A stretch of DNA of 51,566 nucleotides from Acidobacteriota bacterium (GTDB lineage Bacteria; Acidobacteriota; UBA6911): NCBI GenBank assembly GCA_016934555.1, contig JAFGSS010000018.1, positions 1 through 51,566 of the forward strand, in the 5' to 3' direction. Below are positions 32,689 through 41,069 of this stretch, piece by piece. Each line of letters opens with the position of its first letter. The stretch's first letter is position 1. A model generated the notes under the pieces. That model was not told the DNA's origin, searched no databases, and saw nothing but the letters and a program-made list of their open reading frames with translations. Position numbers and translations under genes: made by a program.

Positions 32689-32734
32689 AAAAGGACTCTT
32701 TTATCACATCGGCGGAAGGGAGACAACCGACAGC

Positions 32735-33556
32735 ATGGGACTCATAACCATCGATGAAGACAGGTGCCGGAAGGACGGCTTCTGCGCGCGGGAATGCCCG
32801 GCGGCCATAATCGAGCTTCCGGGGGGAGGGTGGCCCCGCATCAAGCCCGGCCAGGAGGAGGGGTGCATGGATTGCGGCCATTGCGTGGCCGTCTGCCCCC
32901 ACGACGCGCTCCGCCACGAGCGGATCCCGCAGGTGGGCTCCCCGGCGCTGCGGGACGATCTCCGCATCGGCGAAGCCCAGGCGGCGCAGTTTCTGCGCGC
33001 GCGCCGGTCGATCCGCCACTTCGCGGCCAGGCCGGTGGAAAAGGGGAAGATCCTGAAGCTCATCGAGACGGCGCGCTACGCGCCCACCGGAGGGAACCGG
33101 CAGGAGGTGGAGTGGCTCGTGATCGACGACGGGCCCCGGCTCCGGGAAATCGGGGCGCTCACCGTGGCCTGGCTCCGCAAGGTGGTCGAGGACCCGCGCG
33201 CCGTCGCCGCCGCCCCCTACCTGGTGCCGACCATCGCCGCCTGGGATGCGGGGGAGGACACGGTGCTCCGGGGCGCCCCTGCCCTGGTCGTCGCCATGGC
33301 GCCGGCGGAAGGGACGTCGGGTTCGGTCGACGTGGCGATCGCCCAGACCTACCTCGACCTCTACGCCCCCGTCCTGGGTCTGGGGACCTGCTGGGCGGGC
33401 CTGCTCCAGGGGGCCATGGCGAACGCCCCGGAAACGAGGGCGGCCGTGGGCATTCCCGAGGGCTACCCCCACCACTTCGCCCTGATGCTGGGGTATCCGG
33501 ACGTCCGCTTCTTCCGCACCCCGGAGCGGAAGGCTCCCAGAATCACCTTCACATAG
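32735..33556 (+). CDS. Ferredoxin-nitroreductase fusion protein
   Basis: Probable FMN oxidoreductase with its own iron-sulfur electron input. Its 273 residues start with a ferredoxin-like region: C11, D14, C17 and C21 (CRKDGFCAREC), then CMDCGHCVAVC. A nitroreductase domain follows from about residue 85 (ARRSIRHFAARPV, ARYAPTGGNRQEVEW, GTCWAGLL). In the first cluster the usual second cysteine is aspartate (CX2DX2C). GGAAGGGAG lies before the ATG. The substrate is unknown; relatives reduce nitroaromatics, quinones or flavins. It has a strong promoter and leader hairpin and ends 24 bp from convergent malic enzyme. Confidence 0.83.
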   Translation: MGLITIDEDRCRKDGFCARECPAAIIELPGGGWPRIKPGQEEGCMDCGHCVAVCPHDALRHERIPQVGSPALRDDLRIGEAQAAQFLRARRSIRHFAARPVEKGKILKLIETARYAPTGGNRQEVEWLVIDDGPRLREIGALTVAWLRKVVEDPRAVAAAPYLVPTIAAWDAGEDTVLRGAPALVVAMAPAEGTSGSVDVAIAQTYLDLYAPVLGLGTCWAGLLQGAMANAPETRAAVGIPEGYPHHFALMLGYPDVRFFRTPERKAPRITFT

Positions 33557-33580
33557 GACCAGGCCTTTCGGGCGCCCGGG

Positions 33581-34963
33581 CTACAGGTCCACCGGGCGGA
33601 TGATGCCCTCCTTCATCTTGACTTCGGTCTCCCGGCGCGCCCGGCTGATCATGAGATCGGCCTGCCGGTAGAGCTGGTCGCGGGTCAGGATTTTGCGGGC
33701 GACCCCCTGCTCGATGGCCTTCAACCCGACGGCCACCGCTTCCCGGACAAAGACGTTGGGCTCGTCCATCTTGGGGACGATGGAGTCCTCCCGCAGCCCC
33801 CGGTCCTCCGCGCATTTCGCCAGCTCCGTGGCCGCGGCGATGCACATCCCGTCGGTGATGGTCGAGGCGGCGACATCGAGCGCACCGCGGAAGATCCCGG
33901 GAAAACCGAGGGAATTGTTGATCTGGTTTGGGAAATCGCTCCTCCCGGTTCCCACCACACGGGCGCCCGCCTCGTGGGCGTCCCATGGCCACATCTCCGG
34001 GATCGGGTTGGCGGTCGTAAATACGATGGCGTCCCTGGCCATGCCGGCGACCCATTCCTTCCGGATGGTGTCCGGCCCGGGGGTGGAGGCGGCCGAGAGC
34101 ACGTCGGCCCCGGCAATCGCTTCCGCCGCCCCGCCGACCAGCTGGTCGCGGTTGGTGATCTGGCACATCTCCCATTTTTCCCGGTAGACCCCCCGGAGCT
34201 CGGTGCGCCCCTTGTGCAAGGTGCCCTTGCTGTCCACGAAGATCAGGTTCCCCGGCTTGGCGCCGTAGGCCATGTAGAGCGCCCCGATGCGGATGTTGGC
34301 CGCCCCGGACCCGACCAGGGTGATTTTGACGTCCTCGATCCGCTTGCCGACGATTTTCAGTGCGTTGATCAACCCCGCCAGGCACACGGTCGCCGTCCCC
34401 TGCTGGTCGTCGTGCCACACCGGGATCCGGCAGCGACGGCGCAGCTCCGCGAGGATCTCGAAGCACTTCGGCTGAGCGATGTCTTCGAGGTTGATCCCCC
34501 CGAAGGACGGCTGCAGCACCTCCACCGTACGGATGATCTCCTTGGGGTCCTTGGTGTCGATGCAGATCGGGAACGCATCCACCCCGCCCAGGTATTTGAA
34601 CAGGATCCCCTTCCCTTCCATGACGGGGAGACCCGCTTCCGGCCCGATGTCGCCCAGGCCCAGGACGCGGGTGCCGTCGCTCACCACCGCGACCATGTTC
34701 CCCTTGTTCGTGTGCTCGTAGACTTTTTCGGGGTTCCGGTGGATATCCTTGCAGACTTCCGCGACGCCCGGGGTGTACCAGATGGCAAAATCATCGAAGT
34801 CGCGGATGCAGCACTTCGGCGAGGTCTCCAGCTTCCCCCTGTAATAGGGGTGCAGCTTCATGGCATCCTCGGCCGGCTTGTAGGCTTTGGCCAGCAGTTC
34901 CTCCTTGGTCATGCGTTTCGGTTCCGGTGCTTTCGCCGCGTCCCCGGGCGATTGGTCGTTCAT
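33581..34963 (-). CDS. Malic enzyme, NAD(P)-dependent
   Basis: Oxidative decarboxylation of malate to pyruvate with NAD or NADP reduction. The 460-residue protein has the malic N domain (IWYTPGVAEVCKDI, GDIGPEAGLPVMEGK), the metal site PVWHDDQQGTATV, the Rossmann GSGAANIRIG and ANPIPEMWP. It is the short form, lacking the phosphotransacetylase domain of MaeB. The ATG at 34963 (MNDQSPG) is preferred to the longer frame, whose N-terminus is arginine/proline-rich and non-homologous; GGGAGG lies ten bases upstream of the ATG. NAD versus NADP use is not clear by eye. A promoter with a palindromic spacer is predicted at 35062-35090. Confidence 0.92.
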   Translation of the reverse strand: MNDQSPGDAAKAPEPKRMTKEELLAKAYKPAEDAMKLHPYYRGKLETSPKCCIRDFDDFAIWYTPGVAEVCKDIHRNPEKVYEHTNKGNMVAVVSDGTRVLGLGDIGPEAGLPVMEGKGILFKYLGGVDAFPICIDTKDPKEIIRTVEVLQPSFGGINLEDIAQPKCFEILAELRRRCRIPVWHDDQQGTATVCLAGLINALKIVGKRIEDVKITLVGSGAANIRIGALYMAYGAKPGNLIFVDSKGTLHKGRTELRGVYREKWEMCQITNRDQLVGGAAEAIAGADVLSAASTPGPDTIRKEWVAGMARDAIVFTTANPIPEMWPWDAHEAGARVVGTGRSDFPNQINNSLGFPGIFRGALDVAASTITDGMCIAAATELAKCAEDRGLREDSIVPKMDEPNVFVREAVAVGLKAIEQGVARKILTRDQLYRQADLMISRARRETEVKMKEGIIRPVDL

Positions 34964-35061
34964 GATTCTCGGTCCTCCCTCATGCGGCGGGGTGCCGGCG
35001 CGCCGCGGTCGAACCGTGCCCGGCGCACGCACATCCCCCATTAAATCTACTAATCGGATGC

Positions 35062-35090
35062 TGTATCGGGATAATATCCCTTTATCACAA
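35062..35090 (-). promoter_or_regulatory. Malic enzyme promoter with palindromic operator-like spacer
   Basis: Minus-strand TTGTGA (35090-35085), 17-bp spacer, GATACA (35067-35062). A perfect 13-bp palindrome GGGATAATATCCC (35068-35080) lies in the spacer directly against the -10. A protein bound there would block RNA polymerase. The hexamers are only moderate matches. Confidence 0.42.
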
Positions 35091-35200
35091 TACTATCGCG
35101 CCGCGGGGGAATGCAAGGCCCACCCTCGGGGCCCTGCGTGGGCCCCGGGCCGGCAGGGGAGCCGGCCCGGAAGGGGCCCGCGAACGGGGAGACGATCGCC

Positions 35201-37582
35201 TCATTCCGACCGGGATTCGGCCGACGGCGTCGGGCGGAGCCCCATGTACTCGAGCATGCCGCGCGCCGCGCGCCGTCCGGCACCCATCGCCAGGATCACC
35301 GTGGCCGAGCCGGTCACGATGTCGCCCCCGGCGAAGACTCCGGGGACGCTCGTCATGCCCGTCCGCTCGTCCACCTCGATGTACCCCCAGCGGTTCACCT
35401 TGAGTCCCGGCGTGCTCTGGGCGATGATGGGGTTGGCCGTGGTCCCCAGCGCGTAAACGACCATGTCCACGTCGAGCATGTACTCGGACCCCTTTTTCGG
35501 GACCGGGCTCCGGCGGCCCGAGGCGTCGGGCTCCCCCAGTTCCATCTCGATGACCTCCATCCCGGTGACCCACCCCTGGTCGTTGCCGAGGATGCGCACC
35601 GGGTTGGTCAGCCATTTGGCGATGATGCCCTCCTCCAGGGCGTGGTGCAGTTCCTCGGCCCGGGCCGGGGACTCCTTGATGCTCCGGCGGTAGACCAGGT
35701 ACACCTTCTCGGCCCCCATGCGCAGGGACACCCTCATCGCGTCCATGGCCGTGTTCCCGGCCCCGATCACGGCCACGCGCCGGCCCATCCCCACCGGCGT
35801 GTCGTACAGAGGCTGCCGGAAACCCTGCATGAGGTTGACGCGCGTCAGCAGTTCGTTGGCGCTGACCACCCCGTTGTAGGCCTCGCCCGGGATCCCCATG
35901 AATTTGGGGCTGCCCGCGCCGGTGGCGATGAAGGCCGAGTCGCAGCCCATTTCACCCAGGAGCTGGGGAATGGTGAACAGCTTGCCGATGATGCAATCGA
36001 GCTCGAACTTGACCCCCAGCCGGGCGAGGTTCTCGATCTCGATGTCGATGATGTCGTTCGGAAGGCGGAATTCGGGGATGCCGTACTTCAGCACGCCGCC
36101 GGCCACGTGCAGGGCTTCGTAGACGGTGACGTCCACCCCCGCCTTGACGAGGTCCCCGGCGCAGGCCAGGCTCGCGGGACCGGAGCCGACGACGGCCGCC
36201 TTCTTCCCCGTCTTCACGAATTGCGGCGGCTTGTCCCACCCCCGGCCCGCGGCGAAATCGGCGACGAAGCGCTCCAGGCGGCCGATGGCGACGGGTTCCA
36301 GCTTCCGGCCGATGATGCAGGTGGCTTCGCACTGCACCTCCTGCGGGCAGACCCGGCCGCACACGGCGGGGAGCGCGTTGGAGTCCTTCAGGATCCGGTA
36401 CGATTCCCTGATGTCCCTGCGGGCCAGGGCGCCGATGAAGCCCGGGATGTCGATCTCCACCGGGCAGCCGGGCACGCACTGCGGCTTCTTGCACTGCAGG
36501 CAGCGGTCGGCCTCGCAGAGCGCCATCTCCAGGGTGTACCCCCGGGCCACCTCCTCGAAATTGCCGGCGCGCACCACGGGGTCCTGTTCCGGCATCGGGG
36601 TGCGCACGGGGGCGATCGTCTTGATGTTCTTGGGCACCCGGGCCTCGGCCGCTTCCGCGGGCACGGGGGTGGGAGGCGCTTCGGCGATCGGCGGCCGGCT
36701 GCGCGACACGGGGATCGCCGGATTCTCCCCGCCCGGGCCGAGCGACGCAAGCTTCCGGCGCTCCTCCTCGTAGCGCGTCAGGCATCCCTTCTCCTCGCAT
36801 TCGAAACGCTTCTGCCGGAGCATCAGCTCGTCGAAATTGACCTGGTGCCCGTCGAAATCGGGCCCGTCGACGCAGGCGAATTTCATCCGCCCGCCAACGG
36901 TGACCCTGCAGGAGCCGCACATGCCGGTCCCGTCCACCATGATGGAGTTGAGGCTCACCATGGTGCGGATGCCGTAGGGGCGGGTCAGTTCCGAGCACGC
37001 CTTCATCATCGGCAGAGGCCCGATGGCAATCACCTCCTCGATGTCCTTGTGCTCCTCGAGCACCTGGGCGAGCACCACGGTGACGAAGCCCTTGGTCCCG
37101 TAGGAACCGTCATCGGTCGCCACCCGGAACTCGTCCGAATAGGCCGAAAAGCGGTCGGCCCAGAACATCAGGTCCCGGCTGCGGAAGCCGATGATGGAAA
37201 TCGTGGTGGATCCCAGCTCCTTGTGCCGGCGCAACTGCGGAAACACGGGGGCCACCCCCAGCCCCCCGCCCACGAGCACCGCCTTCTTCCGCCGCTCGAG
37301 GTGGGACTCCACCCCCAGCGGTCCGATGAAATCGATGATGGAGGAGCCCTCCGGGAGGGCCATCATCTGGTGGGTGGTTTTGCCCACCGCCTGCACCACC
37401 ACCGTGACGGTCCCCCGGCCGCGATCGAAATCGGCGACGGTCAGGGGGATACGCTCGCCGGTGTCGTCGATGCGCACCATGACGAAATGCCCCGGCTGGC
37501 ACGCCCTCGCCACGTCCGGGGCCTCCACTTCCCAAAGAAAGGTTACGGGCCCGAATTGCTCGCGCTTGACGATCCGATACAT
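35201..37582 (-). CDS. Fused NfnA-NfnB-type ferredoxin-NADP oxidoreductase / glutamate-synthase-like flavoprotein
   Basis: Two-domain flavoprotein of 793 residues. Residues 1-265 form an NfnA/PyrK-like FAD module with the [2Fe-2S] cysteines C222, C225 and C237 (MCGSCRVTVGGRMKFAC). A proline/alanine-rich linker spans about 275-325. The remainder is NfnB/GltD-like, with cluster cysteines in CLQCKKPQCVPGC and CGRVCPQEVQCEATC, the FAD site GSGPASLACAG, and the NADP site GAGNTAMDAMR. In clostridia NfnAB couples NADH and reduced ferredoxin to NADP reduction; whether the fusion bifurcates here is unknown. The ATG at 37582 (GAGGG upstream) is chosen over GTG at 37588. It has its own promoter at 37628-37657. 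Confidence 0.9.
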   Translation of the reverse strand: MYRIVKREQFGPVTFLWEVEAPDVARACQPGHFVMVRIDDTGERIPLTVADFDRGRGTVTVVVQAVGKTTHQMMALPEGSSIIDFIGPLGVESHLERRKKAVLVGGGLGVAPVFPQLRRHKELGSTTISIIGFRSRDLMFWADRFSAYSDEFRVATDDGSYGTKGFVTVVLAQVLEEHKDIEEVIAIGPLPMMKACSELTRPYGIRTMVSLNSIMVDGTGMCGSCRVTVGGRMKFACVDGPDFDGHQVNFDELMLRQKRFECEEKGCLTRYEEERRKLASLGPGGENPAIPVSRSRPPIAEAPPTPVPAEAAEARVPKNIKTIAPVRTPMPEQDPVVRAGNFEEVARGYTLEMALCEADRCLQCKKPQCVPGCPVEIDIPGFIGALARRDIRESYRILKDSNALPAVCGRVCPQEVQCEATCIIGRKLEPVAIGRLERFVADFAAGRGWDKPPQFVKTGKKAAVVGSGPASLACAGDLVKAGVDVTVYEALHVAGGVLKYGIPEFRLPNDIIDIEIENLARLGVKFELDCIIGKLFTIPQLLGEMGCDSAFIATGAGSPKFMGIPGEAYNGVVSANELLTRVNLMQGFRQPLYDTPVGMGRRVAVIGAGNTAMDAMRVSLRMGAEKVYLVYRRSIKESPARAEELHHALEEGIIAKWLTNPVRILGNDQGWVTGMEVIEMELGEPDASGRRSPVPKKGSEYMLDVDMVVYALGTTANPIIAQSTPGLKVNRWGYIEVDERTGMTSVPGVFAGGDIVTGSATVILAMGAGRRAARGMLEYMGLRPTPSAESRSE

Positions 37583-37627
37583 AGGCACCCTCGCACTGGT
37601 TTCCGGTCAGGGTTCAGAAGTGGGGCC

Positions 37628-37657
37628 AGTATAGCAAACGGCCGACGAGGGCAACAA
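37628..37657 (-). promoter_or_regulatory. Promoter of the fused nfnAB-like gene
   Basis: Minus-strand TTGTTG (37657-37652), 18-bp spacer, TATACT (37633-37628) preceded by TGC, making an extended -10. The start is expected about 40 nt before the ATG. It lies between the TonB receptor stop and the nfnAB-like gene, so that gene is a separate unit. Confidence 0.6.
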
Positions 37658-37697
37658 GCGCATTCCGGGCGGCGGGAAGGCGGGGGCGGCGGAGGGG

Positions 37698-39497
37698 TCA
37701 GCGCGTGCGCACGCTGATGCCCAGCCAGCGCCCGGGCATGTCGACCCCGCGGATTTCCTGGTAGCCGCTGTCGAGCAGGTTGGTCCCCTCGACGGCGAGG
37801 GTGAAACGGGGGAAAGCCTTCTCCAGCGCGCCGTCGAGGATCCAGTAGCCGCGGCCGTCGGCCCGCCGCTTGTAGCGGAACGACTGCCGGGAACGGAGCC
37901 CGAGCGGAAGGGGAAAATGAAGGGCCGTAACCCAGCCGTGCCGCGCGTAGTCGAGCACGTACTTCGAGACGTAATCCACCGAACCCGCGTCGGACGCGAT
38001 CAGGCTGTAGCGCGTCTCCAGGCCCGCGCGCGGGCCCAGGGCGTGCCGGAGCCCGATTTCGATCCCCTCGGTGCGGAGGCTGCGGATGTTGGCGGTGCGC
38101 CATTTCTCTTCGGGCGCGGAGCGGATCCAGTCGATGACGCCGGTCTCCCGGCGGGAGAAGAGGGTGAGGGACCCGAGCCAGTCCGCGGCGGGGATGAAAT
38201 CGGCGCCCAGCTCGGCCGACCAGGCCCGTTCGGGCCCGAGCCGGGGGCTGGCCTCGTGATTCGGGTCGCGGTAGTGGAGTTCGGTGAAGGTGGGGATCCG
38301 GAACGCGCGGCCGATGGAGGAACGGAGCCGGATGCGCGGGGTGGCCCACAGGCTGCCGCTGAGAGAGGGGCTGACGGCGGAACCGAAGTTGGAGTAGTGA
38401 TCGAAGCGGAGCCCCGGGTAGACTGCCGCCCGCTTCAGCGCGCTCCATTCGAGTTCGGCGAACAGGCTCGTTTTCGAGAAGGAGTGGTCCCCGAGGGTGC
38501 CGGAGGCGATCCAGTCCGCACCCGCCTCCCCCCCCAGCGTGAGGGCGGCCGCGTCGGCGAGGGACACCCGGGCCCTGGCCGACGCGCCCGCGGCATGGGT
38601 GCGGTGCCGGCTCTCGAAAAGGCCGGGGGAGCGGACGTCGTACAGGAACCGGTCCCCGTGGGTCCGATACCAGCCCCGGACGTCGACGCGGATCCCGGCG
38701 GCCGCCTCGCGGCTGCGGGACACGGAGACCAGCGTCTGGCTCGTCCATTCCCTGGAAGGGGCCGGCCCGTAGAAGCCGTCGGCGCCGAATTCCCGGTCGG
38801 CGTGGGACACCGCCAGGGTCGTGGAATTCCCGATCCGCGAACGGGCGGAGAGGGTCACGCCGCGGGAATCCCGGTCGGGCCGGAATCCCGAGGAACGGCC
38901 GGCGGTGACGCTGAAGGACTGCCGGAGCGCCCCCTTTTCAAATCCCGCGGAGAGGGAGCCCTCGGCCAACCCGTGCATCCCGAGGCGGACGCCCGCGCCC
39001 GCGCCCGGGCGGAAGCCGCGCGTGATGATGTTGACGGTGCCGCCGAAGGCGTCGGCCCCGTAGATCGAGGAACCGGGCCCCAGCAGGACCTCGATCCGCT
39101 CGATCTCGTCCATGGGGACGGGGATATCGGTGTTGTGGTGCCCCGTCTGGGAATCGTTGAGCCGCACCCCGTCGACCAGGACCAGCACCTGCGAAAACGA
39201 AGACCCGCGCAGCCTGAGGTCCGCCTGCATGCCGAACGGGGCGCGGGAACCGACGTCGGCGGAAAGGGCGTGGGCCAGGATGTCGGGAACGGAGTGCACC
39301 GGGAGATCCGCGATCTCCTCCCGGGTGAGGACCGTCACGGTCCTCGACAGGTTTCCGAACGGGACCGGGTAGGCGTTGGCCGTCACCACCACCTCTTCGT
39401 CGGACGGATCCCCGGCGCCCATCAGGGAATCGGTGCAAAGAGGAGAAGCCGCCAGGAGGGAGAGAAAAAAGGGGACAACCGGAAAGCGAAACTCCAT
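37698..39497 (-). CDS. TonB-dependent outer-membrane receptor (BtuB/CirA-like)
   Basis: Outer-membrane active-transport receptor for a scarce ligand such as corrinoid, siderophore or metal. The 599-residue protein has a signal peptide (about residues 1-29), a TonB-box-like EEVVVTA just after it, a plug domain (LRLRGSSFSQVLVLVDGVRLND, RIEVLLGPGSSIYGADAFGGTVNIITR), and a beta-barrel ending in the aromatic-poor GRWLGISVRTR. The size and plug resemble BtuB, but no cobalamin riboswitch or transport gene is adjacent. It lies 52 bp downstream of trpB2, separated by a 12-bp hairpin, and may be co-transcribed with it. The ligand is unresolved. Confidence 0.87.
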   Translation of the reverse strand: MEFRFPVVPFFLSLLAASPLCTDSLMGAGDPSDEEVVVTANAYPVPFGNLSRTVTVLTREEIADLPVHSVPDILAHALSADVGSRAPFGMQADLRLRGSSFSQVLVLVDGVRLNDSQTGHHNTDIPVPMDEIERIEVLLGPGSSIYGADAFGGTVNIITRGFRPGAGAGVRLGMHGLAEGSLSAGFEKGALRQSFSVTAGRSSGFRPDRDSRGVTLSARSRIGNSTTLAVSHADREFGADGFYGPAPSREWTSQTLVSVSRSREAAAGIRVDVRGWYRTHGDRFLYDVRSPGLFESRHRTHAAGASARARVSLADAAALTLGGEAGADWIASGTLGDHSFSKTSLFAELEWSALKRAAVYPGLRFDHYSNFGSAVSPSLSGSLWATPRIRLRSSIGRAFRIPTFTELHYRDPNHEASPRLGPERAWSAELGADFIPAADWLGSLTLFSRRETGVIDWIRSAPEEKWRTANIRSLRTEGIEIGLRHALGPRAGLETRYSLIASDAGSVDYVSKYVLDYARHGWVTALHFPLPLGLRSRQSFRYKRRADGRGYWILDGALEKAFPRFTLAVEGTNLLDSGYQEIRGVDMPGRWLGISVRTR

Positions 39498-39510
39498 GGT
39501 TCGATACGGC

Positions 39511-39538
39511 CGGGGTCCGGGCTTCGGCCCGGACCCCG
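39511..39538 (-). other. 12-bp hairpin between trpB2 and the TonB receptor gene
   Basis: Perfect 12-bp stem (39511-39522 with 39527-39538) around a 4-nt loop that reads TTCG on the plus strand. On the transcribed minus strand no T tract follows, so full termination is unlikely. An intercistronic stability or attenuation role is possible. Confidence 0.55.
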
Positions 39539-39549
39539 TCGGCGCGACG

Positions 39550-40860
39550 TCAGGCCTTCATGTCCATCTCACCGGAAAGGTAGGATTCGTAGGCCGCCAG
39601 GTCGAAGTGGCCATGGCCGGAGAGGTTGAAGAGAATGACCTTCTTTTCCCCGGCTTCGCGCGCCTCGAGCGCATGGACGACGGCGCTGTGGATGGCGTGG
39701 GCGCTTTCGGGCGCGGGAATGGTCCCCTCGCACTGGGCGAACCGGAGGGCGCTCGCGAAACAGTCCCCCTGGTTGTAGGCTTCCGCCTCGATGAACTTCC
39801 CGGCCAACAGGTGGCTCACGAGGGGGGCGGAACCGTGGTAGCGCAATCCGCCGGCGTGAACCGGGGGGGGGATGAACTTGTGCCCCAGCGTGTGCATCAT
39901 CATCAGCGGGGTGTTGCCCGCCACGTCCCCGAAGTCGTACTCGCGCGGCCCCTTGGTCAGCGTGGGGCAGGAGAGCGGTTCCACGGCGATCACCCGCATC
40001 TTCGATTCGGTCCCTTTCAGGCGCCCCTTGAGGAAGGGGAACGCCAGGCCGGCGAAATTGCTCCCGCCCCCGTGACACCCGATCACGTAATCGGGGTATT
40101 CGCCCGCCATCTCCATCTGCTTCATCGCCTCCTGGCCGATGATGGTCTGGTGGAGCAGGACATGGTTGAGCACGCTCCCGAGGGCGTACTTGGTGTCGTC
40201 CCGCTTGACGGCGTCCTCGACCGCCTCGGAGATGGCCAGGCCGAGGCTTCCGGGGGAATCTGGTCTTTCGGCCAGGGCCTGGCGTCCAGCCTCCGTCAGT
40301 TCGGAGGGGCTGGGGACGATGGTTCCCCCGTAGGCGTTGACCATGATCCGGCGGTACGGCTTCTGGTCGTAGCTGACGCGCACCATGTAGACCATGCACT
40401 CCAGCCCCATCAGCTTGCAGGCGCACGCCAGCGCGCACCCCCACTGCCCGGCGCCCGTCTCGGTGGCCAGGCGCTTGACCCCCTCCTGCTTGTTGACATA
40501 CGCCTGCATCAGGGCCGTGTTGAGTTTGTGGCTCCCCACCGGGCTGACGTGCTCCGACTTGTAGTAGATGTGGGCCGGGGTGTCCAGGGCCGCCTCCAGG
40601 GTGCGCGCGCGGTAGACCGGGCTCGGACGGTAGAGGCGGTAGATGTCCCTCACCTGGTCGGGAATCTCGACCGTAGGCTCCAGGGTCACTTCCTGCTGGA
40701 TCAGGCCCATGGGAAAGATCGGGGCCAGATCCTGGGGACCGATCGGCTCCCGGGTGCCGGGATGCAGCGCCGGGGCTAGCGGAGTCGGCAGATCCGCCTG
40801 GATATTGTAAAAATGCGTGGGAATCTCGGATTCCGGAAGAGTGATCTTGGTATCGGTCAT
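39550..40860 (-). CDS. TrpB2-type tryptophan synthase beta chain-like protein
   Basis: PLP enzyme that joins indole and serine to tryptophan; the TrpB2 subgroup often acts without TrpA. The 436-residue length and N-terminal extension (residues 1-75, IPTHFYNIQADLP) are typical of TrpB2. The PLP lysine is K112 in GSHKLNTAL, and the glycine-rich phosphate site is GCHGGGSNFAG. No trpA or other trp gene is nearby. The ATG at 40860 has GGAG eight bases upstream; a longer frame to 40899 runs into the predicted promoter. Salvage of indole, or serine deamination, are alternative roles proposed for the subgroup. Confidence 0.9.
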   Translation of the reverse strand: MTDTKITLPESEIPTHFYNIQADLPTPLAPALHPGTREPIGPQDLAPIFPMGLIQQEVTLEPTVEIPDQVRDIYRLYRPSPVYRARTLEAALDTPAHIYYKSEHVSPVGSHKLNTALMQAYVNKQEGVKRLATETGAGQWGCALACACKLMGLECMVYMVRVSYDQKPYRRIMVNAYGGTIVPSPSELTEAGRQALAERPDSPGSLGLAISEAVEDAVKRDDTKYALGSVLNHVLLHQTIIGQEAMKQMEMAGEYPDYVIGCHGGGSNFAGLAFPFLKGRLKGTESKMRVIAVEPLSCPTLTKGPREYDFGDVAGNTPLMMMHTLGHKFIPPPVHAGGLRYHGSAPLVSHLLAGKFIEAEAYNQGDCFASALRFAQCEGTIPAPESAHAIHSAVVHALEAREAGEKKVILFNLSGHGHFDLAAYESYLSGEMDMKA

Positions 40861-40889
40861 GGCCTGTTCTCCTTTTAATGGAAACTGCG

Positions 40890-40918
40890 AGCATAACACA
40901 GGACGGACCGGACGTCAG
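40890..40918 (-). promoter_or_regulatory. Promoter of trpB2
   Basis: Minus-strand CTGACG (40918-40913), 17-bp spacer, TATGCT (40895-40890) with an upstream TG giving an extended -10. The start near 40883 leaves only about 23 nt before the ATG, so there is no room for a leader peptide, T-box or TRAP-type attenuator. Confidence 0.55.
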
Positions 40919-41033
40919 CGGGGATTATGCCGCTGCGGCGATTTCCGGTCCCCCTCCAAGCCGGAATCCCGAGTGTCCCCTTTTGCTCTCCCCTGGGTAT
41001 TTCTACCATCTCGAAAATGGGTAATTGCACGAA

Positions 41034-41063
41034 TTGAACCCGCCCCCCCTTCCGGAGTGTAAT
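41034..41063 (+). promoter_or_regulatory. Promoter of the candidate structured RNA
   Basis: TTGAAC (41034-41039), 18-bp spacer, TGTAAT (41058-41063). Four and five of six positions match the sigma-70 consensus. The start is expected near 41070, just before the first hairpin of the candidate RNA. Confidence 0.5.
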
Positions 41064-41069
41064 GGAGGC

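Noticed and set aside
39498-39549. Cobalamin riboswitch in front of the BtuB-like receptor
   Set aside because: The gap is only 52 bp, lacks the GCCACTG-type B12 box, and is mostly a simple 12-bp hairpin.
41020-41050. tRNA-like string resembling a T-arm near 41030
   Set aside because: The match is a few bases long on one strand; no acceptor stem or anticodon arm can be formed around it.
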